Positions 1 to 8,574 of a stretch of DNA of 64,000 nucleotides are shown piece by piece. Where the stretch lies: positions 248,001-312,000 of the forward strand of contig NZ_JAQSDA010000003.1 in assembly GCF_029945685.1 (NCBI RefSeq), given 5' to 3'. How positions within the stretch are numbered: position 1 is the stretch's first letter; the number at the start of each line of letters is the position of its first letter. This DNA comes from Polaromonas sp. GTDB lineage: Bacteria; Pseudomonadota; Gammaproteobacteria; Burkholderiales; Burkholderiaceae_C. The notes below the pieces were generated by a model that was not told the origin of the DNA, searched no databases, and saw only the letters and a program-made list of their open reading frames with translations. The translations under genes were made by a program, and so were the position numbers.

Positions 1-1
1 T

Positions 2-790
2 CCGCTCAGGCTGGCGCAGGTGCTGTCCAACCTGCTGAACAACGCCGTGAAATACACCGACGAGGGCGGGCGGATCGGGCTCGACGTGCAGGTGGAGGGG
101 AACTGGCTGAGCTTCACCGTGTCGGACAGCGGGATTGGCCTGAGTCCGGCGGCCATCGATAACATCTTCACCATGTTCGCCCAGGAACAATCGGCGCTGG
201 ACCGCTCGGAAGGCGGACTGGGCATCGGGCTGGCGCTGGCCAAAGGGCTGGTGGAACTGCACGGCGGCAAGGTCTCGGCCTTCAGCGACGGCCCTGGCTG
301 CGGCAGTCGCTTTGTCGTGAAGCTCCCTTACCGCACCGACCGGCAGGCGTTCAGCGCCAGCCCTGTTGCGGCCTTGCCGGCCCTGCGTCAGCCCGAGGCC
401 CGGACCGTGCTGCTCGCCGACGATAACCGCGACGCGGTGCAGGTGCTGGCCGAACTGCTGCGCATGGATGGCTACCTCGTGCACACGGCCTACGACGGGC
501 GCGAGGCGCTCGACCTGGCGACGAATTTGCGGCCCGATGTGCTGGTGCTCGATATCGGCATGCCCGGCCTCAACGGTTACGAAGTCGCGCGGCTGGTGCG
601 CGCCCAGCCCTGGGGCGACCGCCCGCTGCTGATTGCGGCCACCGGGTGGGGCCAGGACGATGACCGGCAGAAGGCCCTGACAGCAGGCTTCAATCGCCAC
701 CTGACCAAGCCCTTCGATCCGCAACAGCTTTCCGACTGGATCGCAGAATTCCCGCTGGCAGCGCCCCAAGTTGATGCGGGTTTACCCTGA
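2..790 (+). CDS. hybrid sensor histidine kinase/response regulator, C-terminal part (5' end outside window)
   Basis: The reading frame is open from the window edge, so the N-terminal sensor and the phospho-accepting histidine are not visible. The first ~105 residues are a HATPase domain: an N-box (NLLNNAVKYTDEGG), a G1 box (DSGIGL) and a G2 box (GGLGIGLALAKGL). A linker leads to a receiver domain at about residues 130-250, with the acidic pair in LLADDNRD, the phospho-acceptor aspartate in LVLDIGMPGLNG and the conserved lysine in LTKPFD. Kinase and receiver on one chain indicate a phosphorelay protein. The signal and output cannot be told from this fragment, and it appears unrelated to the beta-oxidation genes that follow. 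Confidence 0.9.
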   Translation, partial: PLRLAQVLSNLLNNAVKYTDEGGRIGLDVQVEGNWLSFTVSDSGIGLSPAAIDNIFTMFAQEQSALDRSEGGLGIGLALAKGLVELHGGKVSAFSDGPGCGSRFVVKLPYRTDRQAFSASPVAALPALRQPEARTVLLADDNRDAVQVLAELLRMDGYLVHTAYDGREALDLATNLRPDVLVLDIGMPGLNGYEVARLVRAQPWGDRPLLIAATGWGQDDDRQKALTAGFNRHLTKPFDPQQLSDWIAEFPLAAPQVDAGLP

Positions 791-868
791 TCTGGCCTAG
801 GGCCTCAACCCTATAAACCGGGATTTCGAGGCTGTCGGCTTGAATGCGGCGGGTTTTGCGGCAAAATA

Positions 869-880
869 GAACGATCGTTC
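869..880. promoter_or_regulatory. candidate TetR operator, perfect palindrome GAACGATCGTTC
   Basis: A perfect 12-bp palindrome lies 18 bp upstream of the TetR start codon, the usual place for an autoregulatory operator. The ACGATCGT-type core resembles sites of TetR regulators of acyl-CoA metabolism. No second copy was noticed before the downstream genes, so the whole cluster may be read from this promoter. Confidence 0.55.
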
Positions 881-898
881 GTTTTTGTCTGGCTTTCC

Positions 899-1663
899 AT
901 GTCTGTTACCGAACTTCCTGTCAAGGCAGCCCGCCCGGGACCCCGGGAGAGTGGTCGCGCGGCGCACGCCGGCATGCAAAAAGGGCAGCAGACCAAGGCT
1001 GCGATCGTCGATGCCGCTCTCGGGCTGGCCACGCAGATCGGGCTGGAGGGCCTGAGCATCGGCGCGCTCGCCGAAGTCATGCACATGAGCAAGTCGGGCG
1101 TGTTTGCCCACTTTGGCTCCCGCGAAGAACTGCAGATCTCGGTCATCCGCGAGTATTTCGCGCGGTTCGAAGAAGAGGTTTTTTACCCCGCACTGAAAGA
1201 GCCCAAAGGCCTGCCGCGTGTGCAGGCCCTGTTCGGCAACTGGATGAAACGTGTGGCGGTCGAGCTGCAGTCGGGCTGCATCTTCATCAGTGGCGCCGTC
1301 GAATTCGACGACCGGCCCGGGCCGGTGCGCGACGCGCTGGCCACCTCGGTGCAGACCTGGCTGGCCGCCATGTACCGTGCGGTGGTGCTGGCCAAGGAGG
1401 CTGGCCATTTACGGGCAGACGCCGACGAGCGCCAGATTGCCTTCGAGATCCACGGCCTGATCCTGGCCCTGCATTACGAAGCCCGCTTCCTCAAGACGCC
1501 CGGCTCCATCGAGCGGACACTGCGCGCCTTCCAGAGCATCCTGGCGCGTTATGGCAGCGACGCCGCCGGCGCGCTGGCCCCGCTCATTGACTCGGCATCC
1601 CTGACCGGCGGCAGCGCCCGGCCGGTACCTGATTCCTCAGCTTCCTCCGTTTCTCCCGTTTAA
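899..1663 (+). CDS. TetR/AcrR family transcriptional regulator of the beta-oxidation cluster
   Basis: A 254-residue protein. After a ~25-residue basic tail comes a TetR helix-turn-helix (about residues 30-80: KAAIVDAALGLATQIG, then SIGALAEVMHMSKSGVFAHFGSREEL), followed by an all-helical ligand domain. It is the first gene of a co-directional fatty-acid degradation cluster and is preceded by a palindrome at 869-880, so it probably represses itself and the following genes until an acyl-CoA binds. The ATG at 899 lies just after that palindrome. The ligand is inferred only from neighbourhood. Confidence 0.85.
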   Translation: MSVTELPVKAARPGPRESGRAAHAGMQKGQQTKAAIVDAALGLATQIGLEGLSIGALAEVMHMSKSGVFAHFGSREELQISVIREYFARFEEEVFYPALKEPKGLPRVQALFGNWMKRVAVELQSGCIFISGAVEFDDRPGPVRDALATSVQTWLAAMYRAVVLAKEAGHLRADADERQIAFEIHGLILALHYEARFLKTPGSIERTLRAFQSILARYGSDAAGALAPLIDSASLTGGSARPVPDSSASSVSPV

Positions 1664-1688
1664 TCCCTCCCCATCAAAGGACCCTTCC

Positions 1689-3485
1689 ATGCCTCAATAC
1701 AACCCGCCACTGCGCGACATGCAGTTCGTCATGCACGAAGTGCTCAAGGTCACCGACGAGTTCAAGGCCCTGCCGAAACACGCCGATGTGGACGCGGACA
1801 CCATCAATGCCGTGCTCGAGGAAGCCGGCAAGTTTGCAGTCGAAGTGACCTTCCCGCTGAACATCAGCGGCGACACGGAAGGCTGCAAGCTGGACCAGGC
1901 CACGCACGAGGTGACGCCGCCCAAGGGCTTCAAGGAGGCCTATGCCAGGTACGTCGAGGGTGGCTGGGCAGCGCTGTCCTGCGACCCCGAGTACGGTGGC
2001 CAGGGGCTGCCCTTTGTCGTGAACCAGTGCCTCTACGAAATGCTGAACTCCGCCAACCAGGCCTGGACCATGTACCCGGGCCTGTCGCACGGCGCCTATG
2101 AGGCCCTGCATGCCCACGGCACGGACGAACAGAAAAAAATCTACCTGCCCAAGCTCACCAGCGGCGAGTGGACCGGCACCATGTGCCTGACCGAGCCGCA
2201 TTGCGGCACCGACCTGGGCATGCTGCGCACGAAAGCCGAGCCACAAGCTGACGGGAGCTACAAACTCACCGGCAACAAGATCTTCATCAGTGCCGGCGAA
2301 CACGACATGACGGAGAACATCGTGCATCTGGTGCTGGCGCGCCTGCCCGATGCACCGCAGGGCAGCAAGGGCATCAGCCTGTTTGCCGTGCCCAAGTTCA
2401 ACGTCGGCAAGGACGGCGCCATTGGTGCGCGCAACGGCATCTATTGCGCCAGCCTGGAGCACAAGATGGGCATCCACGGCAACGCCACCGCGCAGATCGT
2501 GATGGAGGGCGCCGTCGGCACCATGGTGGGCGCGCCCAACAAGGGCCTGGCTGCCATGTTCGTGATGATGAACGCCGCCCGCCTGGGTGTCGGCAACCAG
2601 TCGCTGGGCCTGACCGAGGTGGCCTACCAGAACGCGCTGGCCTACGCCAAGGACCGCATCCAGATGCGTTCGCTGTCGGGCGTGAAGGCCAAAGACAAGC
2701 CGGCTGACCCCATCATCGTGCACCCCGATGTGCGCAAGATGCTGCTGACCGCCAAGGCCTATGCCGAAGGCGGCCGCGCGCTGGCGATCTACTGCACGAT
2801 GTTGCTCGACAAGGAGCTGCACCACCCCGACGAAAAGGTCCGCAAGGACTCCGGCGAAATCGTTGCGCTGCTCACACCCATTGTGAAAGCCTTCCTGACC
2901 GACAACGGCCATATTGCCACCAACGCCTGCATGCAGGTCTTTGGCGGCCACGGCTTCATCAAGGAATGGGGCATGGAGCAGTTTGTGCGCGACAACCGCA
3001 TCAACATGATTTACGAAGGCACCAACACCATCCAGTCGCTGGACCTGCTGGGCCGCAAGGTTCTTGGAAACAATGGCGCCACACTGAAGAAATTCGGCAA
3101 GATCATTGGTGCGCTGATTGCCGAAGAAGGCGTCAACGAGAAGATGGCCGAGTTCATCAACCCGTTGGCCTACCTGGCCGACCAGATGACCAAGTTCACG
3201 ACCGAGCTGGGCTTCAAGGGTTTCCAGAACCCCGATGAAGTCGGCGCCGCCGCGGTGGACTATCTGCGCGTGGCCGGTCACCTGGTGTTTGGCTACTTCT
3301 GGGCGCGCATGGCACAAACCGCGCTGCGCGAAATCGCTGCTGGAAACACCGATCCCTTCTACCTGGCCAAGGTGCAGACGGCGCGTTTTTACTTCGCGAA
3401 ACTGTTTCCCGAGACCGCGACGCTGATGCGCACCGCGCGCAGCGGCAGCAAGGCGCTGATGGACACGGACGCCGCGCTGGCGTGA
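1689..3485 (+). CDS. fadE: acyl-CoA dehydrogenase, large FadE/DmdC-like type
   Basis: FAD-dependent alpha,beta-dehydrogenation of fatty acyl-CoA, the first beta-oxidation step. At 598 residues it is of the ~600-residue class carrying an extra C-terminal helical domain (from about residue 470), not the ~390-residue mitochondrial-type class. Visible signatures are MCLTEPHCGTDLG, the flavin/substrate loop GNKIFISAGEHD and the segment MIYEGTNTIQSLDLL, whose Glu443 is the likely catalytic base. A Shine-Dalgarno AAAGGA sits 8 nt before the ATG. It follows the TetR gene and precedes FadB- and FadA-like genes, which fits a long or medium-chain fatty-acid operon. The symbol follows function, not proven orthology to E. 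coli fadE. Confidence 0.92.
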   Translation: MPQYNPPLRDMQFVMHEVLKVTDEFKALPKHADVDADTINAVLEEAGKFAVEVTFPLNISGDTEGCKLDQATHEVTPPKGFKEAYARYVEGGWAALSCDPEYGGQGLPFVVNQCLYEMLNSANQAWTMYPGLSHGAYEALHAHGTDEQKKIYLPKLTSGEWTGTMCLTEPHCGTDLGMLRTKAEPQADGSYKLTGNKIFISAGEHDMTENIVHLVLARLPDAPQGSKGISLFAVPKFNVGKDGAIGARNGIYCASLEHKMGIHGNATAQIVMEGAVGTMVGAPNKGLAAMFVMMNAARLGVGNQSLGLTEVAYQNALAYAKDRIQMRSLSGVKAKDKPADPIIVHPDVRKMLLTAKAYAEGGRALAIYCTMLLDKELHHPDEKVRKDSGEIVALLTPIVKAFLTDNGHIATNACMQVFGGHGFIKEWGMEQFVRDNRINMIYEGTNTIQSLDLLGRKVLGNNGATLKKFGKIIGALIAEEGVNEKMAEFINPLAYLADQMTKFTTELGFKGFQNPDEVGAAAVDYLRVAGHLVFGYFWARMAQTALREIAAGNTDPFYLAKVQTARFYFAKLFPETATLMRTARSGSKALMDTDAALA

Positions 3486-3504
3486 GCGGCTGGCGCTTGT
3501 TGTA

Positions 3505-3566
3505 TATGAATATTAGCCCTGTAGTCCTTATGTACCGTGCGCTGACAGCTATTGTTTTAGGAGCAT
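3505..3566 (+). repeat. repeat family A, copy 1 (overlaps start of DUF2147 gene)
   Basis: This copy has the family layout AGCCCT...CCTTAT, GTGCGC, then AGCTATTG...GGAGCATTGG. It covers the end of the intergenic gap, the start codon at 3530 and the first dozen codons of the next gene, so part of the signal peptide is encoded by the repeat. Confidence 0.6.
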
Positions 3567-3964
3567 TGGCTTTCCCCGCCCTGGCCCAGATGACGCCGGT
3601 CGGCCTGTGGCGCAATGTGGACGACAAGACCGGGGAGGCCAAGGCCGAGATCCGGATTGTCGAGAGCGCCGGCGTGCTCAGCGGAAAGATCGCCACACGC
3701 CTGGGCAAGGACGTCAAGCCCGATGACGTCTGCGACCAGTGCAGCGATGACCGCAAGGACAAGCCGATTCTTGGCCTGGAGATCATCCGCGGCGCCAAAA
3801 AGGCCGAAGGCAAAGAGGTGTGGGAGGGCGGCAAGATCCTGGATCCCGAAAACGGCCGCAACTACACCCTGCGCCTGACGCCCGCCGAAGGCGGCAAAAA
3901 GCTTGAAGTCCGGGGCTCGTTCGGCCCCTTCGGGCGAACCCAGACCTGGGTCCGTATTCAGTAA
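3530..3964 (+). CDS. DUF2147 family exported protein
   Basis: A small secreted protein of 144 residues. The start at 3530 is chosen because it gives a classic signal peptide (MYRALTAIVLGALAFPALA, cleavage near residue 19). A GTG at 3482 overlapping the preceding stop would add 16 unlikely residues. The mature part begins with PVGLWRNVDDKTGEAKAEIRI and ends with a beta-rich FGRTQTWVRI, both typical of DUF2147, whose biochemical function is unknown. A CDQC pair lies mid-protein. It sits between fadE and the fadB-like gene; a role in fatty-acid uptake cannot be supported from sequence. The signal-peptide codons overlap a family A repeat. Confidence 0.8.
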   Translation: MYRALTAIVLGALAFPALAQMTPVGLWRNVDDKTGEAKAEIRIVESAGVLSGKIATRLGKDVKPDDVCDQCSDDRKDKPILGLEIIRGAKKAEGKEVWEGGKILDPENGRNYTLRLTPAEGGKKLEVRGSFGPFGRTQTWVRIQ

Positions 3965-3965
3965 A

Positions 3966-4060
3966 TGGCTCACCCCGCCTGCGGCTCACTGCGTGTAGCC
4001 ACATCTCCCCTTCCAGGGGCGACAGCTGTGGACCGGCAGAGCCGGCTCCACGCTGTCACT
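3966..4060. repeat. repeat family B, degenerate copy
   Basis: GC-rich intergenic sequence with CTCACTGCGTGTAG, a CCCCTTCCAGGGG hairpin and CCGGCAGAGCCGG, the last two matching the paired arms of the better-preserved copies at 14059, 32690 and 58795. Confidence 0.5.
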
Positions 4061-4119
4061 GGACTGGGATTCAATACACGCAACGAAACAAGATAAGTCA
4101 TCAATAAGGAACGAAACAG

Positions 4120-6528
4120 ATGTCCCGCTTCCAAGTCAAAAAAGTCGCCGTGCTCGGTGCCGGCGTGATGGGTGCGCAGATTGCGGCCCATCTGGTCAAC
4201 CTCAAGGTGCCGGTGGTGCTGTTTGACCTGCCCGCCAAGGAAGGCCCGAAAAACGGCATCGTCAGCCGCGCGATCGAGGGCCTGAAAAAGCTCAAGCCCG
4301 CACCGCTGGGCGTGCCCGAAGACGCGGCCCTGATCCAGCAGGCCAACTACGAGGAACACATGGAGGTTCTGAAGGAGTGCGACCTGATCATCGAGGCGAT
4401 TGCCGAACGCATGGACTGGAAGACCGACCTGTACCACAAGATCGCGCCTTTCATCAGCGAAGGCGCCATCGTCGCGAGCAACACCTCGGGCCTGTCGATC
4501 ACCAAACTCAGCGAGGCATTGCCGGAATCGATCAAGCCACGTTTTTGCGGCATCCATTTTTTCAACCCGCCGCGCTACATGACGCTGGTCGAGCTGATCA
4601 ACACGCCGACCACCGATCCCAAGGTGCTCGACGACCTCGAAGCCTTTGTGACCAGCGGCCTGGGCAAGGGCGTGATCCGCGCCCACGACACGCCCAACTT
4701 CGTGGCCAACCGCGTCGGCATCGCCGGCATGCTGGCGACGATGAAAGAGGTCGAAAACTTCGGCCTGACCTACGACGTGGTCGATGATCTCACCGGCAAG
4801 AAGCTGGGCCGCGCCAGCAGCGGCACCTTCCGCACCGCCGACGTGGTGGGCCTGGACACCATGGCCCATGTCATCAAGACCCTGCAGGACAACCTCGACG
4901 AAAAGAGCGACCCGTTCTACCCCAGCTTCGGCACGCCCGATGTGCTGAAAAAACTGCTGGAACTGGGCAACCTGGGCCAGAAGTCCAGGGCCGGTTTCTA
5001 CAAGAAGGTGGGGCGCGACGTGTTGCGCTTCGACCTTGAGAGCGAGGAGTACGTGCCCGGCGGCGAGAAGGCCGACGAGGTGTACACCCGCATGCTCAAG
5101 CGGCCGGCCGGCGAGCGCCTGCGCCTGCTGCGCAACGCCGAGGGACCGCAGGGCCAGTTTCTCTGGGCCATCCTGCGCAACAGCTTTCACTACGCCGCCG
5201 TGCACCTCGCCACCATTGCCGACAACGCGCGCGACGTGGACCAGGCCATGCGCTGGGGCTTCGGCATGAAGCAGGGCCCGTTCGAGCTGTGGCAGGAAGC
5301 CGGCTGGCTGGACGTGGCGACGATGATCCAGGAAGATATCGACGCCGGCAAGGCGCTGTGCAAGGCGCCGCTACCCGAGTGGGTGTTCAAGGGCCCGGTG
5401 GCCGAAGCCGGTGGCGTGCACACGGCGCAGGGCTCCTGGAGCGCTTCGGCCGGAAAATTTGTGGCGCGCCGCGCGCTGCCCGTCTACGAGCGCCAGCATT
5501 TCCCCGAAAAGCTGCTCGGCGAGGCGCTGCCCGACTTCACGACCGCCGGCACGACGCTGCACGAAGACGATGCGATCCGTCTGTGGACGCTGGCTGGCGA
5601 ACAGGGCGATGTGCTGATCGCCAGCATCAAGACCAAGATGCATGCCATCGGCCCCGATGTGGTCGAAGGCCTGGCCATGGGGGTGGATCTCGCCGAGAAA
5701 AGTTACAAGGGCCTGGTGATCTGGTCGAACGACGAGATGTTCTCGGCCGGCGCCGACCTGCAGGCCATGCTGCCCGCCTTCATGATGGCCGGTGTCTCGG
5801 CGGTCGAGGGTGCTGAGGCCGAGATGCAGAACGTGATGCTCAAGCTGCGTTATGCGGCCGTTCCCGTGGTGTCGGCCGTTCGCGGCCTGGCACTGGGCGG
5901 CGGCTGCGAGCTGGCGGTGTATTCGGCCAAACGGGTGGCTGCGATGGAAAGCTACATCGGCCTGGTCGAGGTCGGTGTCGGCCTGGTGCCTGGTGCCGGC
6001 GGCCTGACCTACATTGCACGCCGGGCGGCCGAAAACGCCGCGACGTCCACCAGCAAGGACGTGTTGCCCTTCCTGACCGAGGGTTTCACTGCTGCGGCCA
6101 TGGCCAAGGTGGGCACCAGCGCCATCGAGAGCCGCAAGATCGGCTACCTGCTGGACAGCGATGTGATCGTGCCCCACAAGGACGAGCTGTTGCATGTGGC
6201 GCTCAACGAGGCCCGCGCGCTGTTCAACTCCGGCTACCGCGCACCGCACAAGCGGCCTTTCCCCGTGGTCGGCCGCAGCGGCCTGGCGACCATCAAGGGC
6301 CAGCTCGTCAACATGCGCGATGGCGGCTTCATCAGCGCGCACGACTTCCACATTGCCAGCCTGATCGCCAACGTGGTCTGTGGCGGCGATGTGGATGCCG
6401 GCTCGCTGGTGACCGAAGAGTACCTGATGACGCTGGAGCGCAAGGCCTTCTGCTCGCTGCTGGAACACCCGAAAACGCAGGAGCGGATCATGGGCATGAT
6501 GAGCACGGGCAAACCTCTTCGTAATTGA
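4120..6528 (+). CDS. 3-hydroxyacyl-CoA dehydrogenase / enoyl-CoA hydratase, bifunctional
   Basis: It carries out hydration and NAD-dependent oxidation, steps two and three of beta-oxidation. The 802-residue chain starts with the NAD-binding motif VLGAGVMGAQIAAHL, followed by the 3-hydroxyacyl-CoA dehydrogenase halves (GIHFFNPP, AHDTPNFVANRVG). The crotonase part is C-terminal (about residues 510-720, with GLALGGGCELAV and LVEVGVGLVPGAGG). This order is the reverse of E. coli FadB and matches the FadN/YusL-like type, so the symbol fadB is avoided. A Shine-Dalgarno AAGGAA precedes the ATG at 4120. The thiolase needed to complete the spiral is two genes downstream. Confidence 0.93.
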   Translation: MSRFQVKKVAVLGAGVMGAQIAAHLVNLKVPVVLFDLPAKEGPKNGIVSRAIEGLKKLKPAPLGVPEDAALIQQANYEEHMEVLKECDLIIEAIAERMDWKTDLYHKIAPFISEGAIVASNTSGLSITKLSEALPESIKPRFCGIHFFNPPRYMTLVELINTPTTDPKVLDDLEAFVTSGLGKGVIRAHDTPNFVANRVGIAGMLATMKEVENFGLTYDVVDDLTGKKLGRASSGTFRTADVVGLDTMAHVIKTLQDNLDEKSDPFYPSFGTPDVLKKLLELGNLGQKSRAGFYKKVGRDVLRFDLESEEYVPGGEKADEVYTRMLKRPAGERLRLLRNAEGPQGQFLWAILRNSFHYAAVHLATIADNARDVDQAMRWGFGMKQGPFELWQEAGWLDVATMIQEDIDAGKALCKAPLPEWVFKGPVAEAGGVHTAQGSWSASAGKFVARRALPVYERQHFPEKLLGEALPDFTTAGTTLHEDDAIRLWTLAGEQGDVLIASIKTKMHAIGPDVVEGLAMGVDLAEKSYKGLVIWSNDEMFSAGADLQAMLPAFMMAGVSAVEGAEAEMQNVMLKLRYAAVPVVSAVRGLALGGGCELAVYSAKRVAAMESYIGLVEVGVGLVPGAGGLTYIARRAAENAATSTSKDVLPFLTEGFTAAAMAKVGTSAIESRKIGYLLDSDVIVPHKDELLHVALNEARALFNSGYRAPHKRPFPVVGRSGLATIKGQLVNMRDGGFISAHDFHIASLIANVVCGGDVDAGSLVTEEYLMTLERKAFCSLLEHPKTQERIMGMMSTGKPLRN

Positions 6529-6531
6529 TAA

Positions 6532-6655
6532 AGCTACTGCGGAGGCATCATGCGTCGTTGCAGCCCAGAACCAATCCTCACGTACAGAAGTACGTTCCGG
6601 TTGCTTCCGGGCACCCGCGCCTAGCCTGATGCCTCCTCGCTACGCTTTCTCAATC
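6532..6655. repeat. repeat family C, copy 1 (structured, ~120 bp)
   Basis: An intergenic element with an outer perfect 10-bp inverted repeat (6541-6550 with 6627-6636) and an inner hairpin CGTAC-AGAA-GTACG (6581-6594). It shares GCGTCGTTGCAGCCC, AATCCTCACG, TCCGGTT and CCCGCGCCT with the copy at 8401. Confidence 0.75.
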
Positions 6656-6670
6656 ACGAACCGCAACTTT

Positions 6671-7180
6671 ATGACCCCACACAACAACCCCAACCGCCTT
6701 GAACGCCAGCTGGACCGGCTGTCCGACGTGCCGGCTTTTGCGCGCACCTGGTTTCGCGGTGTGGTGATGCACCGCGCCGTGCCGTTCACCGGAACGGCGG
6801 GGCTGGATTTTCTGCAGATGACGCCGACCCTTGTCGAGATCGGTATCAGGAACGAGAAGAAGGTGCAGAACCACATCGGCGGCATCCATGCTTCGGCGAT
6901 GAATCTGCTGGCCGAAACCGCCACCGGCATGGTGGTGGGCATGAATGTGCGGGACGACTGCATCCCCTTGGCCAAGGAACTGAAGATGGCGTTCAACAAG
7001 CGCGCCACCGGATCGCTGCGTGCCGTGGCCACCTTGAGCGACGAGCAGCGCGCTGCCATGCGGGCCAGCGACAAGGGCGAAGTGACGGTTGCCGTCACGG
7101 TGACTGACGAGGCCGGCGTAGAGCCGGTCGAATGTGAATTTGTCTGGGCCTGGATACCTTCCGGCCCGCGAAAAAATTGA
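6671..7180 (+). CDS. DUF4442 / PaaI-like hotdog-fold thioesterase
   Basis: A 169-residue single hotdog protein. The recognisable core is GIHASAMNLLAETATGMVVGMNVRDD, corresponding to the helix and loop of the DUF4442 branch of the thioesterase superfamily, followed by alternating beta strands. The ATG at 6671 is chosen because upstream in-frame sequence lies in a family C repeat. The gene sits between the bifunctional dehydrogenase and the thiolase. An acyl-CoA hydrolase that relieves CoA sequestration during beta-oxidation is plausible but inferred. Confidence 0.75.
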   Translation: MTPHNNPNRLERQLDRLSDVPAFARTWFRGVVMHRAVPFTGTAGLDFLQMTPTLVEIGIRNEKKVQNHIGGIHASAMNLLAETATGMVVGMNVRDDCIPLAKELKMAFNKRATGSLRAVATLSDEQRAAMRASDKGEVTVAVTVTDEAGVEPVECEFVWAWIPSGPRKN

Positions 7181-7200
7181 AGAATCAAAGGAACGACATC

Positions 7201-8400
7201 ATGTCCAAACAAGTCCAGGAAGCCTACATCGTTGCCGCCACGCGCACGCCCATCGGGCGTTCGCACCGGGGGTTTTTCCGCAACACCCGACCCGACGAAC
7301 TGCTGGTGCGCGCGCTTCAGGCGGCGTTGGCCCAAGTGCCGACGCTGGACCCGAAGGCCATCGAAGACCTCATTTGCGGCTGTGCGATTCCCGAAGGCCC
7401 GCAGGGCCTGAACATCGCGCGTATTGGCGCGGTGCTGGCCGGCTTGCCGACCAGTGTGGGCGGCATCACCGTCAACCGTTTTTGCGCGTCGGGCCTCTCC
7501 GCGATCCAGATGGCGGCCGACCGCATTCGTGTCGGCGAGGCGGACGTGATGATTGCCGCCGGTACCGAAAGCATGAGCATGGTGCCTATGTCGGGCAACT
7601 CGCCCTCGCTGTCACCGGCCATGTTTGCCAATGACGAGAACATCGGCATTGCCTACGGCATGGGCCTGACCGCCGAGAAGGTGGCGCAGCAGTGGAAGGT
7701 GTCGCGCGAGGCGCAGGACCAGTTTGCGGTCGAGTCGCACCAGAAGGCGATCAAGGCGCAACAGACCGGCGAGTTCACGGCCGAGATCACGCCGGTCGAG
7801 GTCACCGACCGTTCGCCGGATCTGGAGAGCGGCGAAGTCATCAGCAAAACCCGCACCGTGAGCCTGGACGAAGGTCCGCGCCCCGACACCTCGCTCGAAG
7901 GCCTGGCCAAACTCAAGACCGTGTTCGCTGCGCGCGGCTCGGTCACGGCCGGCAACAGCTCTCAAACATCGGACGGTGCCGGTGCGCTGATCCTGGCCAG
8001 CGAAAAGGCGGTAAAGGAACATGGCCTCAAGCCGCTCGCGCGATTTGTCAGCTACGCGGCCAAGGGCGTGCCACCGCACATCATGGGCATAGGCCCGATC
8101 GAAGCCATCCCGGCCGCGCTGCGTTATGCGGGTCTCAAGCAGGAAGACATCGACTGGTATGAGTTGAACGAGGCTTTTGCCGCCCAGTCACTGGCGGTGA
8201 TCAACACGCTGGGCCTGAACGCGGCGAAGGTCAATCCCATGGGCGGTGCGATTGCGCTGGGCCATCCGCTGGGCGCGACCGGCGCAATTCGTGCGGCGAC
8301 GGTGATCCACGCGTTGCACCGGCACCAGCTGAAGTACGGCATGGTGACGATGTGTGTGGGGATGGGGCAAGGCGCCGCAGGCATCTTCGAACGGGTGTAG
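7201..8400 (+). CDS. fadA: acetyl-CoA C-acyltransferase (3-ketoacyl-CoA thiolase)
   Basis: Thiolytic cleavage of 3-ketoacyl-CoA to acetyl-CoA and a shortened acyl-CoA. It has 399 residues, normal for thiolases. The nucleophilic Cys95 is in NRFCASGLSAIQ, the second active-site region is NEAFAAQSLAV, the histidine is in GGAIALGHPLGATGA and the second cysteine is in MCVGMGQGAAG. The start at 7201 follows AAAGGAACGACATC, a good ribosome site, so an earlier in-frame ATG at 7177 is rejected. With the fadE- and FadB-like genes upstream it completes a beta-oxidation set. Confidence 0.94.
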   Translation: MSKQVQEAYIVAATRTPIGRSHRGFFRNTRPDELLVRALQAALAQVPTLDPKAIEDLICGCAIPEGPQGLNIARIGAVLAGLPTSVGGITVNRFCASGLSAIQMAADRIRVGEADVMIAAGTESMSMVPMSGNSPSLSPAMFANDENIGIAYGMGLTAEKVAQQWKVSREAQDQFAVESHQKAIKAQQTGEFTAEITPVEVTDRSPDLESGEVISKTRTVSLDEGPRPDTSLEGLAKLKTVFAARGSVTAGNSSQTSDGAGALILASEKAVKEHGLKPLARFVSYAAKGVPPHIMGIGPIEAIPAALRYAGLKQEDIDWYELNEAFAAQSLAVINTLGLNAAKVNPMGGAIALGHPLGATGAIRAATVIHALHRHQLKYGMVTMCVGMGQGAAGIFERV

Positions 8401-8527
8401 GGCTACTGCGCGGGCGCATTGCGTCGTTGCAGCCCCAAGAAAATCCTCACGACCCTGAAGGTCGCTCCGGTTTTCTTCGGGCGCCCGCGCCTGGCACTGC
8501 ATCCCGCTCGCTACGCCCTGGCAGTTG
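8401..8527. repeat. repeat family C, copy 2 (structured, ~120 bp)
   Basis: Second copy of the element at 6532. The inner hairpin is CGACC-CTGAA-GGTCG (8450-8464). Its paired bases differ from copy 1 but stay complementary. The outer stem is shorter, with GCGGG pairing to CCCGC. Confidence 0.75.
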
Positions 8528-8574
8528 TGGTGGTTAAACCGGCGAAGACCGGTATGCAAATTTTGGAGACAAAC

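Noticed and set aside
1674..3317. Long minus-strand open frame across the fadE gene
   Set aside because: It is the antisense shadow of a high-GC coding region; no start signal, no recognisable domain, and the plus-strand dehydrogenase is unambiguous.
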